A DNA stretch of 64,000 nucleotides from contig OY365806.1 of the NCBI GenBank assembly GCA_959347315.1, positions 27,566,815 to 27,630,814 of the forward strand, given 5' to 3'. This document shows, one piece after another, positions 48,227 through 58,555 of the stretch (its first letter is position 1; each line of letters starts with the position of its first letter). The notes under the pieces were generated by a model. That model did not search any database and was not told the origin of the DNA. It was given only the letters and a program-made list of their open reading frames with translations. This DNA comes from Bimastos eiseni. Lineage: Eukaryota > Annelida > Clitellata > Crassiclitellata > Lumbricidae. The translations under genes and the position numbers were made by a program.

Positions 48227-49779
48227 GCCTTTGGCCTCAGGCTTTTATGACTCTAGGGTTGTTACAGCGGGCAGTATGAATATTTATCCATGTGTTAACC
48301 TCTAATAAAACGAAATTATAATTTAGATTTTCTTTCACCCCTTTACTAACTAAAAAATGGAACAGTCCAAATTCAAATGTTTCAAAAAAAATTTGAAAAT
48401 TATTTTTAAAGCTATTAAAATTTAACTAAAAAAATAAAAAATAAATTAGAAATAAAATTTAACAAAATAAATGTGTGACGTCACACATAGCCTTGAGTTG
48501 TACAATCTTAATCTGAAGTAGCCCTACATTTTGAGACAGATTTGATTAAGAAATGAACTGTATAAAAGACTATAAGTTAGAGATCCTTTGGTAAAACGGC
48601 ACAAAAGGAACCGCGTGAGCTCCCGCGATTTAATATTATTGAGATCGGTTTTGTCTGTAGATGATCCTAAATTGATCATTGAAGAAAGGCTGCCCAGGCA
48701 ATGCCTGTTGCCTCTACTTAATATTTTGCAAGCGTTATACTTGGTGGAATATGCATCCATATCTTCTCGACATCTTCAGATAAAACGGCGGATCAAGATT
48801 TTTTCTCTAATTGCATTGGACACAGACATGTAAAGTTATCGGACGGGACGATGTCACCACAGCATTGCGGGGTGAGTAATAATGTTTGTGGCTCTAGGCT
48901 GCAAACGCCGACTATCTGACCTACACACGTGCGATGTCATCACGTATCACACACCCTATCGGTGTACTCTAACCGTATACCGACAAATGTCGTCTATACT
49001 ATCCACATTCAATTCAAGTTCTTGTTAAGATAATTTATATGCGTATCAGCGCCTCATTTATATATTTTCTGACCACACCGTCGTAAGCCTATTGGGTCAT
49101 GGCCAGCTAACCACAGTGACTTAGCACGTAGGCCTTATATTCATTAAGGTGGCCTTGATTAGGTCCATATAAAGTGCAGCCACAATCTTTTCTATGGTGA
49201 CAAATGACGTAATATCGCCAAAAGAGCAGTAATTCTCTTCCATCACAGGCTCCCTCTGACGTCATAATATGTCAGATTCTATGAGTTTGAGAAACAGACT
49301 TTGTTATCGTGATAGGAAGCAAAGTGTTTAAAGTAGCTGGTCCGCATGAATATAATTATTTACCAGCAACAATGTGAAGAACATAATATATCAACAATTT
49401 TAAAATGAAACTTAAAACTCATGTCTATGTACTATGACTAGAACTCGATACGTTGTAACACGTCATTTGAGTTTTATGAAGCCGCGCTATGAATACACTT
49501 TGTATTGTATTGCCACTGCATTCACGAGTGCTGCATCGATTCAGTTACCGTTCATAATTGACGTAACGCGGGAATGGGGGTCAAACCTTTATGACAATGT
49601 GTGACGAAAGGAGGGTTGACAAATTTGATGCCACATAGTCACAGCAATGTCTTGTTTGAATAGTACATCATGTTTTACTTTTAATAATAATTACAAAGCA
49701 GTATTGATTTGCTATTGCAATAAAACATGACTTTTATTAGTTTTCATTATTTCATAATTTTAATCAATTATTATTTCGC
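48227..49779. other. AT-rich region, mostly unexplained
   Basis: A perfect 18-bp palindrome ATGTGTGACGTCACACAT occurs at 48471-48488 and another TGACGTCA at 49257-49264. A GC-richer stretch at 48588-48833 is open on the plus strand for 81 codons (LIIEERLPRQCLLPLLNILQ inside) but lacks convincing splice sites, ATG context or a recognised domain, so I do not call it a gene. Confidence 0.5.
48471..48488. promoter_or_regulatory. 18-bp perfect palindrome with CRE-type core TGACGTCA
   Basis: ATGTGTGACGTCACACAT is self-complementary over all 18 bases and contains the consensus cAMP-response element TGACGTCA, bound by CREB/ATF bZIP factors in animals. The motif is visible; its use as a regulatory site is inference. 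Confidence 0.4.
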
Positions 49780-50060
49780 TAAAACGCTATCCGTTGTGGC
49801 CGAAAATTACGGCAAGAATCGGTAGCGTGTAAATGTATCGCCACTGGCTCGATATGCGACTCTCTGCGGCCTGACGCGTTTTAGCGCCTCGGTTTTCTCA
49901 AGGGTTCACGACCGTACGTTTGCCAGTGGTTTATTTACGGCGGCCGTCTGTATTCTAGCACTATCAGCAAAGATGGCAGAGTCGTAGACTAAGATATGAC
50001 ACTTCCTATCTCGCTGTGTATTTGGTCTGTGTGGTGGTCAAAGCGCACAAACCGTAGCGA
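49780..50060. promoter_or_regulatory. CpG-rich, promoter-like stretch
   Basis: In an otherwise AT-rich neighbourhood this stretch has many CpG dinucleotides (for example GACGCGTTTTAGCGCCTCGG, ACGGCGGCCG). It contains AAAGATGGCAGAG near 49970, resembling the AAGATGGC core of YY1/initiator-region sites. It could be the promoter of the minus-strand gene at 45.8-47.8 kb or of an unseen plus-strand gene. No TATA box or first exon can be fixed. Confidence 0.3.
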
Positions 50061-50385
50061 CAACTAGCGAAAGGACAAGAGTCGCTATTAATAACTTTAT
50101 GACATGTTCCGGATAATTATAGCTACCGTAAGTTAACTAATATTTGGAGTTTAAACAATGCATTACATTTATATTAATAAAGAAAACTTCATAATTTTTT
50201 ATTAGCTTTATGCTTACAGCGCGTGCTTATTTTGCAAACGCAGTGTGGAAATTCCGTAATAGAGTGAGTCACTTAATTAGGCCTACGTTGTTTTGCACCT
50301 CGCTTTTTTAAACATCATTTTATTGACATCTCATGACAATATCGGCCGCTGACGTCGTATTGCACCTCTCCCTTTTAAGTGAAAA

Positions 50386-50480
50386 GTTTAATTAACGACG
50401 CGTCCATGACAAGGATGATCAGCGGCGTAACCAGAGTCAAAATGAAACCTGGGCAGCTGCCCATCTCAAAATTAATCACA
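50386..50480. mobile_element. LINE-tail fragment joined to a MITE-like end
   Basis: TTTAATTAACGACGCGTCCATGACAAGGATGAT matches in parts the LINE 3'-tail family seen at 47318, 54985 and 56180. It is followed directly by CAGCGGCGTAACCAGAG, similar to the CAGTGGCGTA ends of hAT MITEs. No matching right end was found, so this is a fragment. Confidence 0.4.
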
Positions 50481-50789
50481 ATAATGATAATCCAAAATAG
50501 GAATTGGTAGATGTCATATTTATTATTTCTAATTCATTGCTTTAGCTGTCAAAATTTTGCTACCGCATAAAAAAATATTCACATTGCTGCATCATAAACT
50601 TAACAATAGGGCCTACGCAAACTGTAGTCACTCTACAGCCAGTTAAGATAGCTGAAACACGTAGCCCATAGGCTAAAGACCGCCAGAGTTAAGGGGCAAC
50701 ATCCGGCGACTAATGAAGTAAACTAAGAAAAATTGCAACTTTGGAGAGATAGCAGTTGCAGCTGCAGCCTGCAACTAATTATCTATTCT

Positions 50790-51245
50790 TATTCTTAATG
50801 CCGCTGCTCGTCTGATAGGTGGCATTCCAAAGTTTGCCAATGTTTCATGCTTCATTCGGGACACACTTCATTGGCTCCCTGTTCAACAGCGTATACAGTT
50901 TCAAACCATTTCCCTTATGTGCAACTGCCTACTTGACCCCGACATACCTATGATTTTTCTGCACCTCGTGTCCTCTTTACCTGCAATGGCTTCCTTGCGA
51001 TCTTCAACTCGCGTCCTTCTTGTTGTTCCGCGCATGCGCCCTGCCACGGCCCAGTCACAAAGTTTTGCCCATGTTGGCCACTCAGCCTAGAACTGTCTTC
51101 CACAGTCCCTGCGCCTGGAACTACTGACCCTCTCACGGTCTCACCTTGTCAGCTTCGGAAACGCCTTAAGACTTCTCTGTTCCCAAGCACAGGCGCCAGT
51201 TGAGAGCGCTGCTGATTTGAGCGGTGCCATATAAATGCTTAATTA
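50790..51245 (+). mobile_element. CR1/L2-type LINE C-terminal and 3' end
   Basis: The plus-strand translation runs NAAARLIGGIPKFANVSCFI, RDTLHWLPVQQRIQFQTISL, then an S-L-R-S-S segment. After a stop and frame change it reaches a W-N-x-L-P-like box near 51085. It ends with GCCATATAAATGC followed by an ATTACA-type tail at 51235-51255. The order is that of the CR1/L2 RT C-terminus and 3' tail. Stops and indels show it is dead. Confidence 0.8.
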
Positions 51246-51254
51246 CATTACAAT

Positions 51255-51960
51255 TATTCAAGTATATAAATCATACAGCATTGATAAATAGTTTTAAATA
51301 CAATTTGATATTAACTGTTTTATGTTCTTGATTGAAACAATAATAAGAATCATAAGATAAAGGTGAATTTGATGGTTCTTACTTTAAATTAAAGCAGCAA
51401 TTAAGCGCCGTGTCTTCTCGTTCGACCAGGCAGCGCAAAAGCTCTGCAGATGAGTTGTGAAGAGTTAATCCGTAGTGCAATTCTTTTCAGTTCGCATAAT
51501 AACTGTATACTCGAGTGTCACATAATTATAGGCCTATCGTGCCATGCACGTTATTAGACATTGCCTTAGGCCTATATGTGGTCAATTCGTTGTGGGGCGA
51601 GAAACAGGTTTTATTGGGCATAAATGGTCCATGCCTCCATGGCTGTCGAAAATAATTGATTAAGTCTACACACATGTGCACAGGTTGGGCTTCACCATTG
51701 CAACTTTATATGTCGTCGATCACGAAGGTAGTCTACTGGAGAACCGGTTATATGGATACACTGAATGAGACGAAGAAAGATGCAGAAGATGAAATAGGAG
51801 CCGTATAGAGGGAGGACGAGACATCGAAAGGCAGGGAAGAGTGGCTGCGTTACATGCTCCTAGATAAGGTATTTCAATCCTGCTACATAGGTCGATCCGA
51901 TAGTCAGAATTAAGAGGTTTCGTCACGTATCATTTCAGATCTTGGCCTTTGACTCGAAGT
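51255..51960. other. intergenic sequence, no gene seen
   Basis: AT-rich sequence without recognisable exon, RNA gene or complete mobile element. A minus-strand frame at 51926-51720 has no domain or splice support. Confidence 0.5.
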
Positions 51961-51971
51961 TAATTAATGTC

Positions 51972-52524
51972 AGAGGCGGATCCAGACCATCTAGTAAGGG
52001 GGGGGGCGATTTTTAGGTTTTAGTGGCAACCGCAGGCAAGCCCACAAATCGTAAAACTTGTTTACTTTTTTTTCTTTGAGTATCATTCTTCTGCTGTCTT
52101 AATCTATGTAATGTAACTATAAAATGACGTCATATATTGGTATCCCAATAGTCCGATTTAAAATACGCACCGCACAACTTTATTAAAATTCTTACTTTTA
52201 AACAGTCTGCTCAATAGACCTAATTTACTTCCGTTTTCAAACACCATGCTGTGTTAGTTAAAAATATAATAAATAGTAAATACAAATTACTTTTAAAATT
52301 AAAATTCTTAAATAATTGTGTATTATTAATTTAATATCAGTTTATAATAAAAAATATTATAGATTGTTGCTATAATCAATAATATTATTAATTAAACAAT
52401 ATCAATATTTCTTTTCGGGACGCTATGAAGACGCTATCAAGTAAAAATCGCTAAAGAAATTTCTGTCCAAATAATATAAGGGGGGCGATCGCCCCCATCG
52501 CCCCCCCTTATGGATCCGCCACTG
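51972..52524. mobile_element. hAT-type MITE, 553 bp, with 8-bp target duplication
   Basis: The left end is CAGAGGCGGATCCA and the right end is TGGATCCGCCACTG, so the termini pair apart from one mismatch. Perfect 8-bp duplications ATTAATGT lie at 51964-51971 and 52525-52532. Subterminal GGGGGGCGAT tracts are inverted at the right end, where GCGATCGCCCCCATCGCC can form a hairpin. The interior is AT-rich, with no transposase. It carries TGACGTCA at 52125-52132. It belongs to the same superfamily as the MITE at 10963 but a different family. Confidence 0.92.
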
Positions 52525-52756
52525 ATTAATGTACAGTATGTGATTTACGATACCTGGGCTACAATCATCGCATATAATATATGTATATATATATAGTAAA
52601 ATTATGTATATACGATAAGTCTGCAGTATGGCGATATATGCGATGAAGTGTGGGGTACTCCGCCAACACAAAAGCACATAAACGGATTTGGACAAAACTT
52701 ATAAGTCACACAAGCTGCGTAAGAATCAATGGAAAACTCGAAATATAGTTTTAAAG

Positions 52757-52847
52757 CATATTGAAATTCCGGGATAGCTGCAACCCGGGCAGAGAAAACT
52801 GCAGCATGGGCACTGCCCGTAATTGCCCGGGCTTGGTTACGCCACTG
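52757..52847. mobile_element. partial hAT/MITE-like terminus
   Basis: GC-rich sequence with repeated CCCGGGCA and GCCCGTAATTGCCCGGGC ends in GGTTACGCCACTG, a typical right terminus. The 17-bp string TTCCGGGATAGCTGCAA just left of it recurs near 53336, so related fragments lie on both sides of the following minisatellite. No left end or target duplication is seen. Confidence 0.45.
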
Positions 52848-52975
52848 ACTGGGTCGCCGCTCTCTACGCTCTACTGAGCGAGGCATGCTCATTGTCCCAT
52901 TTGCCCGTACAACTACCAAACAGAATCGCGTCTTCTAAGTGGTTGGCCCTTCGCTCTGGAACAGTGTTGGGCACG

Positions 52976-53105
52976 AGACCAAAACCTCGAGACCAAGACC
53001 AAGAGGTCCAAGACTAAGACCAAAACCAAGACCGGGTGGTCCGATACCAAGACCAAGACAGAGGGTCCGGGACCAAGACCGAGGGTCCGAGACCAAGACC
53101 AATAC
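52976..53105. repeat. degenerate GACCAAGAC-type minisatellite
   Basis: Irregular tandem copies of GAGACCAAGACC and GAGGGTCCGAGACC. It starts right after CAGTGTTGGGCACGAG and ends at CCAATACCAACACTC. The outer CAGTGTTGG and CCAACACTC are nearly inverted, suggesting the remains of a small DNA element whose core expanded. No flanking duplication was found. Confidence 0.6.
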
Positions 53106-53649
53106 CAACACTCTTTTTTATAAACAATTCAATTTATTAAGACGCTAAAACGGAATGACACGCTTAACACATTAATTTTATTGCTGAAGAATACTAATCT
53201 TAAGAATGGTCCAGAGAACAGTTTTACCGCCCAATCTGAACTTTTGCTGGTTCGGCCCTTGGCTTCGGCCTGAAAATACCACACTATAAATAACAGTATA
53301 CGATAGGTTCTAAATAAGACATCTGAACAAGTAGATTCCGGGATAGCTGCAATTCCGTTTGAATGGTGTAGGCCTACCTGTACTCGGAATTGTAGGTGAC
53401 TACACGTGGCCGACCACATAATTATTAGATTGTTCCAAAACCTTGACATTCGTGAAAGCAAATTTTGAAATGGCTGGTTCCGTTGCAAATGTATTTTTTT
53501 CCATAGCAGCATGTATATGTAGATGGTCAGCACATCAAAAATCGAAAACAAGCGCGTAAAGCCTAAATATCCGGTGTCTCTAATAATCGGAAATAACCGA
53601 AAAATATCAAAGAAATTGCACAAATTGCAAATGACCAAGAATGCTAACC

Positions 53650-53789
53650 TTAAGGTTGTCACCAAGTGTCCACTCAGACTCATTTTACACGTGCCTTAAA
53701 ACTGTTCTTTTTAAACGTGCTGGAGTTGGGAGCGCTCCTGAGTAATAGCCTTTAGAGGGCTCTATATAAATCTCTGTAACGAATGAATG
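53650..53789 (+). mobile_element. CR1/L2-type LINE 3' tail
   Basis: ACGTGCCTTAAAACTGTTC, then GGAGTTGGGAGCGCTCCTGA, then AGAGGGCTCTATATAAAT resemble the final codons and 3' tail of CR1/L2 LINEs, as in the copy ending at 51245. It is followed by a TA-rich tail. The sequence at 52900-52960 (with WLALRSGT) may be an upstream part of the same copy, split by later insertion. Confidence 0.5.
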
Positions 53790-53829
<40 letters not shown>

Positions 53830-53830
53830 C
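53790..53830. repeat. TA microsatellite
   Basis: About 20 TA units with one interruption (ATACATAT), forming the tail of the LINE fragment to its left. Confidence 0.95.
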
Positions 53831-53896
53831 TGGATTTAACGTTGCTAGAGTAGTGGTTAAGACACTGGGTCGAAGAGCTAAAATACACATAAATTT

Positions 53897-54293
53897 AACG
53901 AAACGGTCAAGGCGAATAATGTGCGTCACCTAAACATAGGTCAAGTTCGCCTCGATCAATACTAAAATACGCCAAAATACTCGTCATCCGCTAAGATTCC
54001 ATTTCATTCTAATAACTGCAAATATACTTACATTACACTATGTATTTAATATTAATAATTGCAAATATACTGACAGATACGCGAATAAAGGTTTTTTTAA
54101 ACTCGAATCGGACATTTTGTTTACATTCTGTTTATTTGAAAGACTGTAACCGCACCTGGTGCAGTAAGGTTTGTGGAAGATCTGCAGAAGACTGGCTGAA
54201 GATTACTGCACCCGGTGCCGCGGACAGTCTATATTTAGATCAGACAGACAGACAGACTGACAGACGGAATAGGTAATTATTAGTTTAGGATTA
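53897..54293 (+). repeat. dispersed repeat pair, copy 2
   Basis: Reverse-complement partner of 47882-48226 and somewhat longer. It contains GCACCTGGTGC and GCACCCGGTGC palindromes, then CGGACAGTCTATATTTAGATC and a CAGACAGACAGA tract at about 54241-54262. No target duplication could be fixed. It is oriented opposite to copy 1, 5.7 kb away. Confidence 0.82.
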
Positions 54294-54984
54294 CTAAAAC
54301 AAAAATTATTCGTCGATTTTGTTCATACGAAACGCAATGCAATTGTATTCTACGCTTTTGTCGCTAAAGGGTCAGCCTACATGGTAGTCCATGACTTACT
54401 GTTGTAAAGTTCAGCGTGGACCGGCCCGATTATTGTTTGAACCGATAATTGGGTATGAGTCATTAGGTAATTAGGTATGAGGTTCTTGAGCATTTAAGAG
54501 GCCGCAAGTTGCCTGGGCCATGTGACTGGATTACGCCCATCCTCAGATGTACACGGTCGAGTCTCAGCCATGCAGACCGTGTACCCCTCCAGGCCCTTCT
54601 GTAGCCGAGTAATTTCGTCTCGGTGGTGGGAGGCTGATGCATCCATTGAAGTAATCCTGACCAACAGTCATAGGTGGCTATTTAAATCCAACACACGACA
54701 AATGCCTTTTCATGTCCAACTCGTGCCTTGACAAATTGAAATATCCGGACGTCCATCACCTTCCACCAGTGAGGGACTACTCGTCGACATCGTCACCTTG
54801 TCTGCGAGCGCTGTAGGCAGCCGTTGCTCTTCCCTTATGGTGCAACGTCCCATCAGGAAACCTACTCAGCGCTGGCCTATTTTACCTACCCTGCTTTAGC
54901 CAATATGATGCAAAAAGTCATTGTGAATGAATATTTATCAGTCAGCAAACAATGCATAATAAGCTTAAAGAGTCACTAGGAAGG
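54294..54984. other. intergenic sequence, no assigned gene
   Basis: A moderately GC-rich stretch at about 54480-54890 has short open frames on the plus strand but no recognised domain and no clear splice pair. It may be an unclassified repeat. Confidence 0.4.
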
Positions 54985-55100
54985 TAAAAACTGTTGCAGT
55001 TTAATGACACTGTGCCACAACAAGGGAGATTAGCGTCGTCCTCCTCCTTTATCCAGGCTTGAGACTGAAACTGTGAAGGTGCAAACAGCGTCCATACCAG
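54985..55100 (-). mobile_element. LINE 3'-end fragment (shared tail family)
   Basis: GCAGTTTAATGACACTGTG, then CTCCTCCTTTATCCAGGCTTG and GGTGCAAACAGCG match the element at 47318-47425 at obvious identity. Minus-strand reading includes SSLDKGGGRR, similar to a 3' terminal motif seen in some LINEs. It is a 5'-truncated copy. Confidence 0.55.
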
Positions 55101-55863
55101 GGAGGCATGCGGTACTCGTGGCTTTGTAGGTTAAACATGCTAATGCAATTTTATTCTGCATTGTATACATATTGATGCTCCGGTTGTTGTATTCTGGTCG
55201 CAAAACCGAAATACATTTTAAAAGTAATCGTGTCCGATTCACACAAACAAGTGAAACAACCATGAGAGCAAACGCCGATTAAAAGACGTGAATACGACAT
55301 CATAGCACCGTAAAAAATCGCTCACCTATAAAAACAGACGTCAGAGCTCTTGATTAGTGCGGTACACCAGGACGCCACCACTATAAATTGTTTTACTTTT
55401 CGTCGATAAAAATCTTAGTTTCGTTATTTATTCTATACACCACAGAACTTTCTCCCAGATATATGGCGGCTACCGGAAAAAGGAAACTGAGTCAAGTCGG
55501 TACCATAGAATAGGCAGTCTAAGTATTATATGATGTCTATGCCCAAGCCCTCTTTCGGATGGGACCTGCCCGAAAAGAACGAGGGCCTCAGACTTAGTTA
55601 GAAGGGCGGCCTGTAAATGGCTGTGCGACACAGATGGCTTTTATTGCCACCCACGTGACCACGTCCCACATAACACCCTGCGAGCACTGTCGCTGTTGGC
55701 CCGCGAGTGGCCGCGACTGCTTATTAATCAGGATGATTCATCGTAATCGTAATCAGTGATTGAATTGTCGGGGGTGGGAGGGGTTGGGAGGGTTCAACCC
55801 CCAGTTCGTTTTTCAACCCCCTAGTTAATTCTCAAAAATTACCTTGGGGGGGGGGGAGGTCAG
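55101..55863. other. intergenic sequence, no assigned gene
   Basis: ATGGCGGCTACCGGAAAAAG near 55464 opens a 16-codon plus-strand frame (MAATGKRKLSQVGTIE) in a YY1-like context. It could be a first exon but has no convincing donor. A poly-G tract lies just before copy B of the large duplication. Confidence 0.35.
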
Positions 55864-56165
55864 GGCAAACCCCCTCAGATAAACTTTCAGTGGCTTAGTG
55901 TATTTTAATCGGGTTCCTACCTAGTGCTCAAGTCTTTAATTATGATATTTTTTATTTTAAAAATCGTCATGTTACATTTTCAGTAACATAAGAATATCTA
56001 GTAGGCAATTGCGCGTGCCTGCATTATTCTGAATATACAGAGTTGCCTGTAGTAATGAAGTGACTCGGTGATGATGATAATATTATACTCAGTATTTCTT
56101 GAAGCCTCATCAGTCAGCACGTCGAAGGGGTCGACATAAGTCTCGGGCAGTGTCAGAGAGAGGGC
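55864..56165. repeat. large duplicated segment, copy B, left part
   Basis: Collinear with copy A from 11844. The copy is interrupted at the GTCAGAGAGAGGGC sequence (56152-56165) by the LINE at 56166-59850 and resumes at 59851. Confidence 0.9.
56152..56165. repeat. LINE target-site duplication, left
   Basis: GTCAGAGAGAGGGC here is repeated at 59851-59864. Copy A has this sequence once, in AGAGTCAGAGAGAGGGCATG near 12140, and so represents the empty site. Confidence 0.95.
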
Positions 56166-56369
56166 TTGCTTGCTCGATATAAGTTTATTTAACGACGCAT
56201 CCATAACAACGATGATATGCGTCAAACAAGTGCGAGTATACAAGATACATATTTACATTTATGATAAGTGTCTTTAAGTGTCTCTCTTCTAGTTTTAATG
56301 TTTTTAGGCAATGGTATGTAATATAGTAATGTTCACACTAAGTTTGTTCATTGTCTATTTACAGTAGTC

Positions 56370-57224
56370 CTAGATCTTCCGACCAGAAACTGCCAGCCAC
56401 TTGTAGATCGTGTCCAAGCAGCTGGTTTGACTGAGGGCGGTGCTCAGTTCGTATGGCCAGTTTTTCCGTGCGCACATCCGGATGAGTTCGTCCTGGAGGC
56501 CCAGCTGGGTCGGGCACTCCAGCAGGAAGTGGCGCACGGTTTCCTGGACGTCACCGCACTCGTCGCAGTTCCTGGTCGGGTGGCGGCCCCACAGCTTCAG
56601 CTGTGGGTTTAGGAGACAATGGCCCAGCCGGAGTCTGGTTATGGTGACTTCCTTCCTCCGGTTGGGATCGTTGTATCGCTTTGCCATCCCGACGTTCGGC
56701 TCCAGGGCTCGATAGTGCGAACCAGTGTCGGAGGTGGTCCAATCCGCTTGCCACCTCCGAAGGAAGTGGCCTTTGTACATCGCTCGAGCTTCCTGGAGCT
56801 CTAGCGTCGTCGGGATGGCGATGGTGTCGTTATGTAGCGCTCGCTTGCAGAGGGTGTCAGCGGTCTCGTTTCCCTCGATGCCGGTATGTCCGGGGATCCA
56901 GACCAGGGTTGGTGTTCACTGGATGCGTTGACCGTACTCGCCCAGCACGTGAAGCAGTTCCGTGAGCTGCTGTGGTCTGGCAGCGGACTGCTGTCGCTCA
57001 ACGCTCTGGATCGCGGCGAGGGAGTCGGAGAAGATGACGAGATGGTGTGCATCTGCGCTGGTGGCCCATTCCACAGCCCTCTTTATGGCCTCCAGTTCAG
57101 CTGCCTGGACCAATGAGCCGTCGCTCATTCGGCAGCTTTCGTGGTGGCCGCTAGAGGGCACATAGAATGAGCACGACACCCTACCTGCTGCGTTCTTGGC
57201 TCCATCCGTGTAGACAGCCACTCG
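56370..57224 (-). pseudogene. LINE RNase H domain and C-terminal Cys-His region
   Basis: RNase H motifs are in order: VYTDGAK (first Asp), ELEAIKRAVEWA (Glu), SDSLAAIQS (Asp), and WIPGHTGIEGNETAD (His and final Asp). An in-frame TGA at 56918-56916 lies between the third and fourth motifs, probably from a TGG Trp codon. The C-terminus has TRLRLGHCLLNPQLKLWG, then C-x2-C-x7-H-x4-C (CDECGDVQETVRHFLLEC), a zinc-finger-like motif usual after the RT in I/Jockey/R1-type LINEs. It ends at a stop after GRKI at 56370. Confidence 0.88.
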
Positions 57225-58555
57225 CGCGTCGTAAGAGCGGGTGTGATCTTTGACCAGATCCCTCTTTTTCTGAGGGTCGTTCAGGTCGCCGATCTTCTGT
57301 GTCAGAGTGGTGTCTATCACGGATGGTCGCAACAGCCACGGTGGTGTTGTGATGCAGGCGAGCGATTTGATCTTTGGCGCCTCGATCACTTGGTCGATAG
57401 CTCTGGCTTTGATGCGGATGGGGTCGGTGTCGTCTTTTCCGCGTTTTAGCTTCCGACCGCTGATGATGGTTTGCGTCGGGTGGTTCGGGATCGCGTTGAC
57501 CTTCGTGATGAGTTCCATCATCAACCGTTTGCGCCGTAGGTCGAGTGGCACTTCTCTGCATTCTACCTGCAGTGCAGCCAGACTCGTTCCTCGGAGCGCT
57601 CCAGAAGCGATACTCAGTGCCTTGTACTGGATTGTACTAAGCACCTTTTTCTGATTTCTGGAGGCGCTTTCGTAGGCGACGCAGCCGTAGTCGATGACGG
57701 AGCGGATGAGAGCACGGTATATCATGAGTAGGTTGTCTTTCGATGCTCCCCAGTGCGAGCCCGCAATAGCGCGCATCAGGTTGAGGCGCTTCTTGCAGCG
57801 GTCAGCGGTGTAGCTGATGTGGTCGCACCAGGTGAGATGTTGGTCGAAGATCACCCCCAGGAACTTAACGTTGCTGTTGTAGGTCAACGGATCGGTCCCG
57901 AGCTTCAGCGGTCGGTGGGCTGCACGTGTGCCGTGGCGGTGGAATTCCACGGCGTTAGTTTTTGTTGACGACACCTTGAAGCCCCATCTGTCAAAGTATT
58001 TTTTCAGTTGGTCCAGGTAGTTTTGCAGATGGCGCCGATTCACATCCGGGTTTGGGCCAGCTCTCCAGATGGCGCTGTCATCCGCGTAGAGTGAGAGCCT
58101 TCTCCTGGTTTGTTGTGTAGGAGCGTCCGTCCTTCTTCAGAGTTGGTATGGCCGGTCGTGATCTCGCACCGGACATCTTTCTCATCGTTCCCCAGACTTT
58201 TCCGAGCTTGGTCTTGTCGCTCAGCGTGGTGCAGTAGTCTCTCCAGGAGGCCTTTTGCACGTTCTTGAGGACTCTCTGGGTGATTCCTTTGATGCGTCGG
58301 TATTCTTCAGCGTCCACCGGGTGCCTGGTCTTCTGCATCTTCTTGCGGGCCTCTGTGCGCTTCTCGACGTGGCGTGTGCACTCGTCGGTCCAGTACGGCA
58401 CACTCTTGACCTTCCCCTTGGGAGGAGTCGATCGTGGAATGTGCCGCGTAGCGATCTTCAGCAGCGAGCCGAGGAAGTTGGTGTGACTCGCTTCGATATC
58501 GTCGGTGATGTGTGCGACGGTGAGTTTTGCCCTGCAGTCGTCTTTGAACGCCGTC
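57225..58555 (-). pseudogene. LINE ORF2 linker and reverse transcriptase remnant
   Basis: After the endonuclease come the basic linker (YWTDECTRHVEKRTEARKKM and following) and KKDGRSYTTNQEKA, which normally precedes the RT fingers. The frame then breaks, and the next recognisable RT motif is already YADD at 58088-58077. So the RT segment holding the first catalytic Asp, about 200 residues by family comparison, is missing. Downstream the thumb is intact: VKFLGVIFDQHLTW, RALIRSVIDYGCVAYESAS and LSIASGALRGT. Confidence 0.85.

Noticed and set aside
48588..48833. 81-residue plus-strand frame with Leu-rich segment
   Set aside because: No recognised domain, no splice pair, weak start context; left as unexplained sequence.
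50423..52847. A single large element bounded by GGCGTAACCA-type ends
   Set aside because: The bases next to the two ends do not match as a duplication and the interior includes unrelated insertions; treated as two separate fragments.
56427..57968. Plus-strand open frames across the LINE
   Set aside because: They are antisense shadows of the GC-rich RNase H and RT coding sequence on the minus strand.
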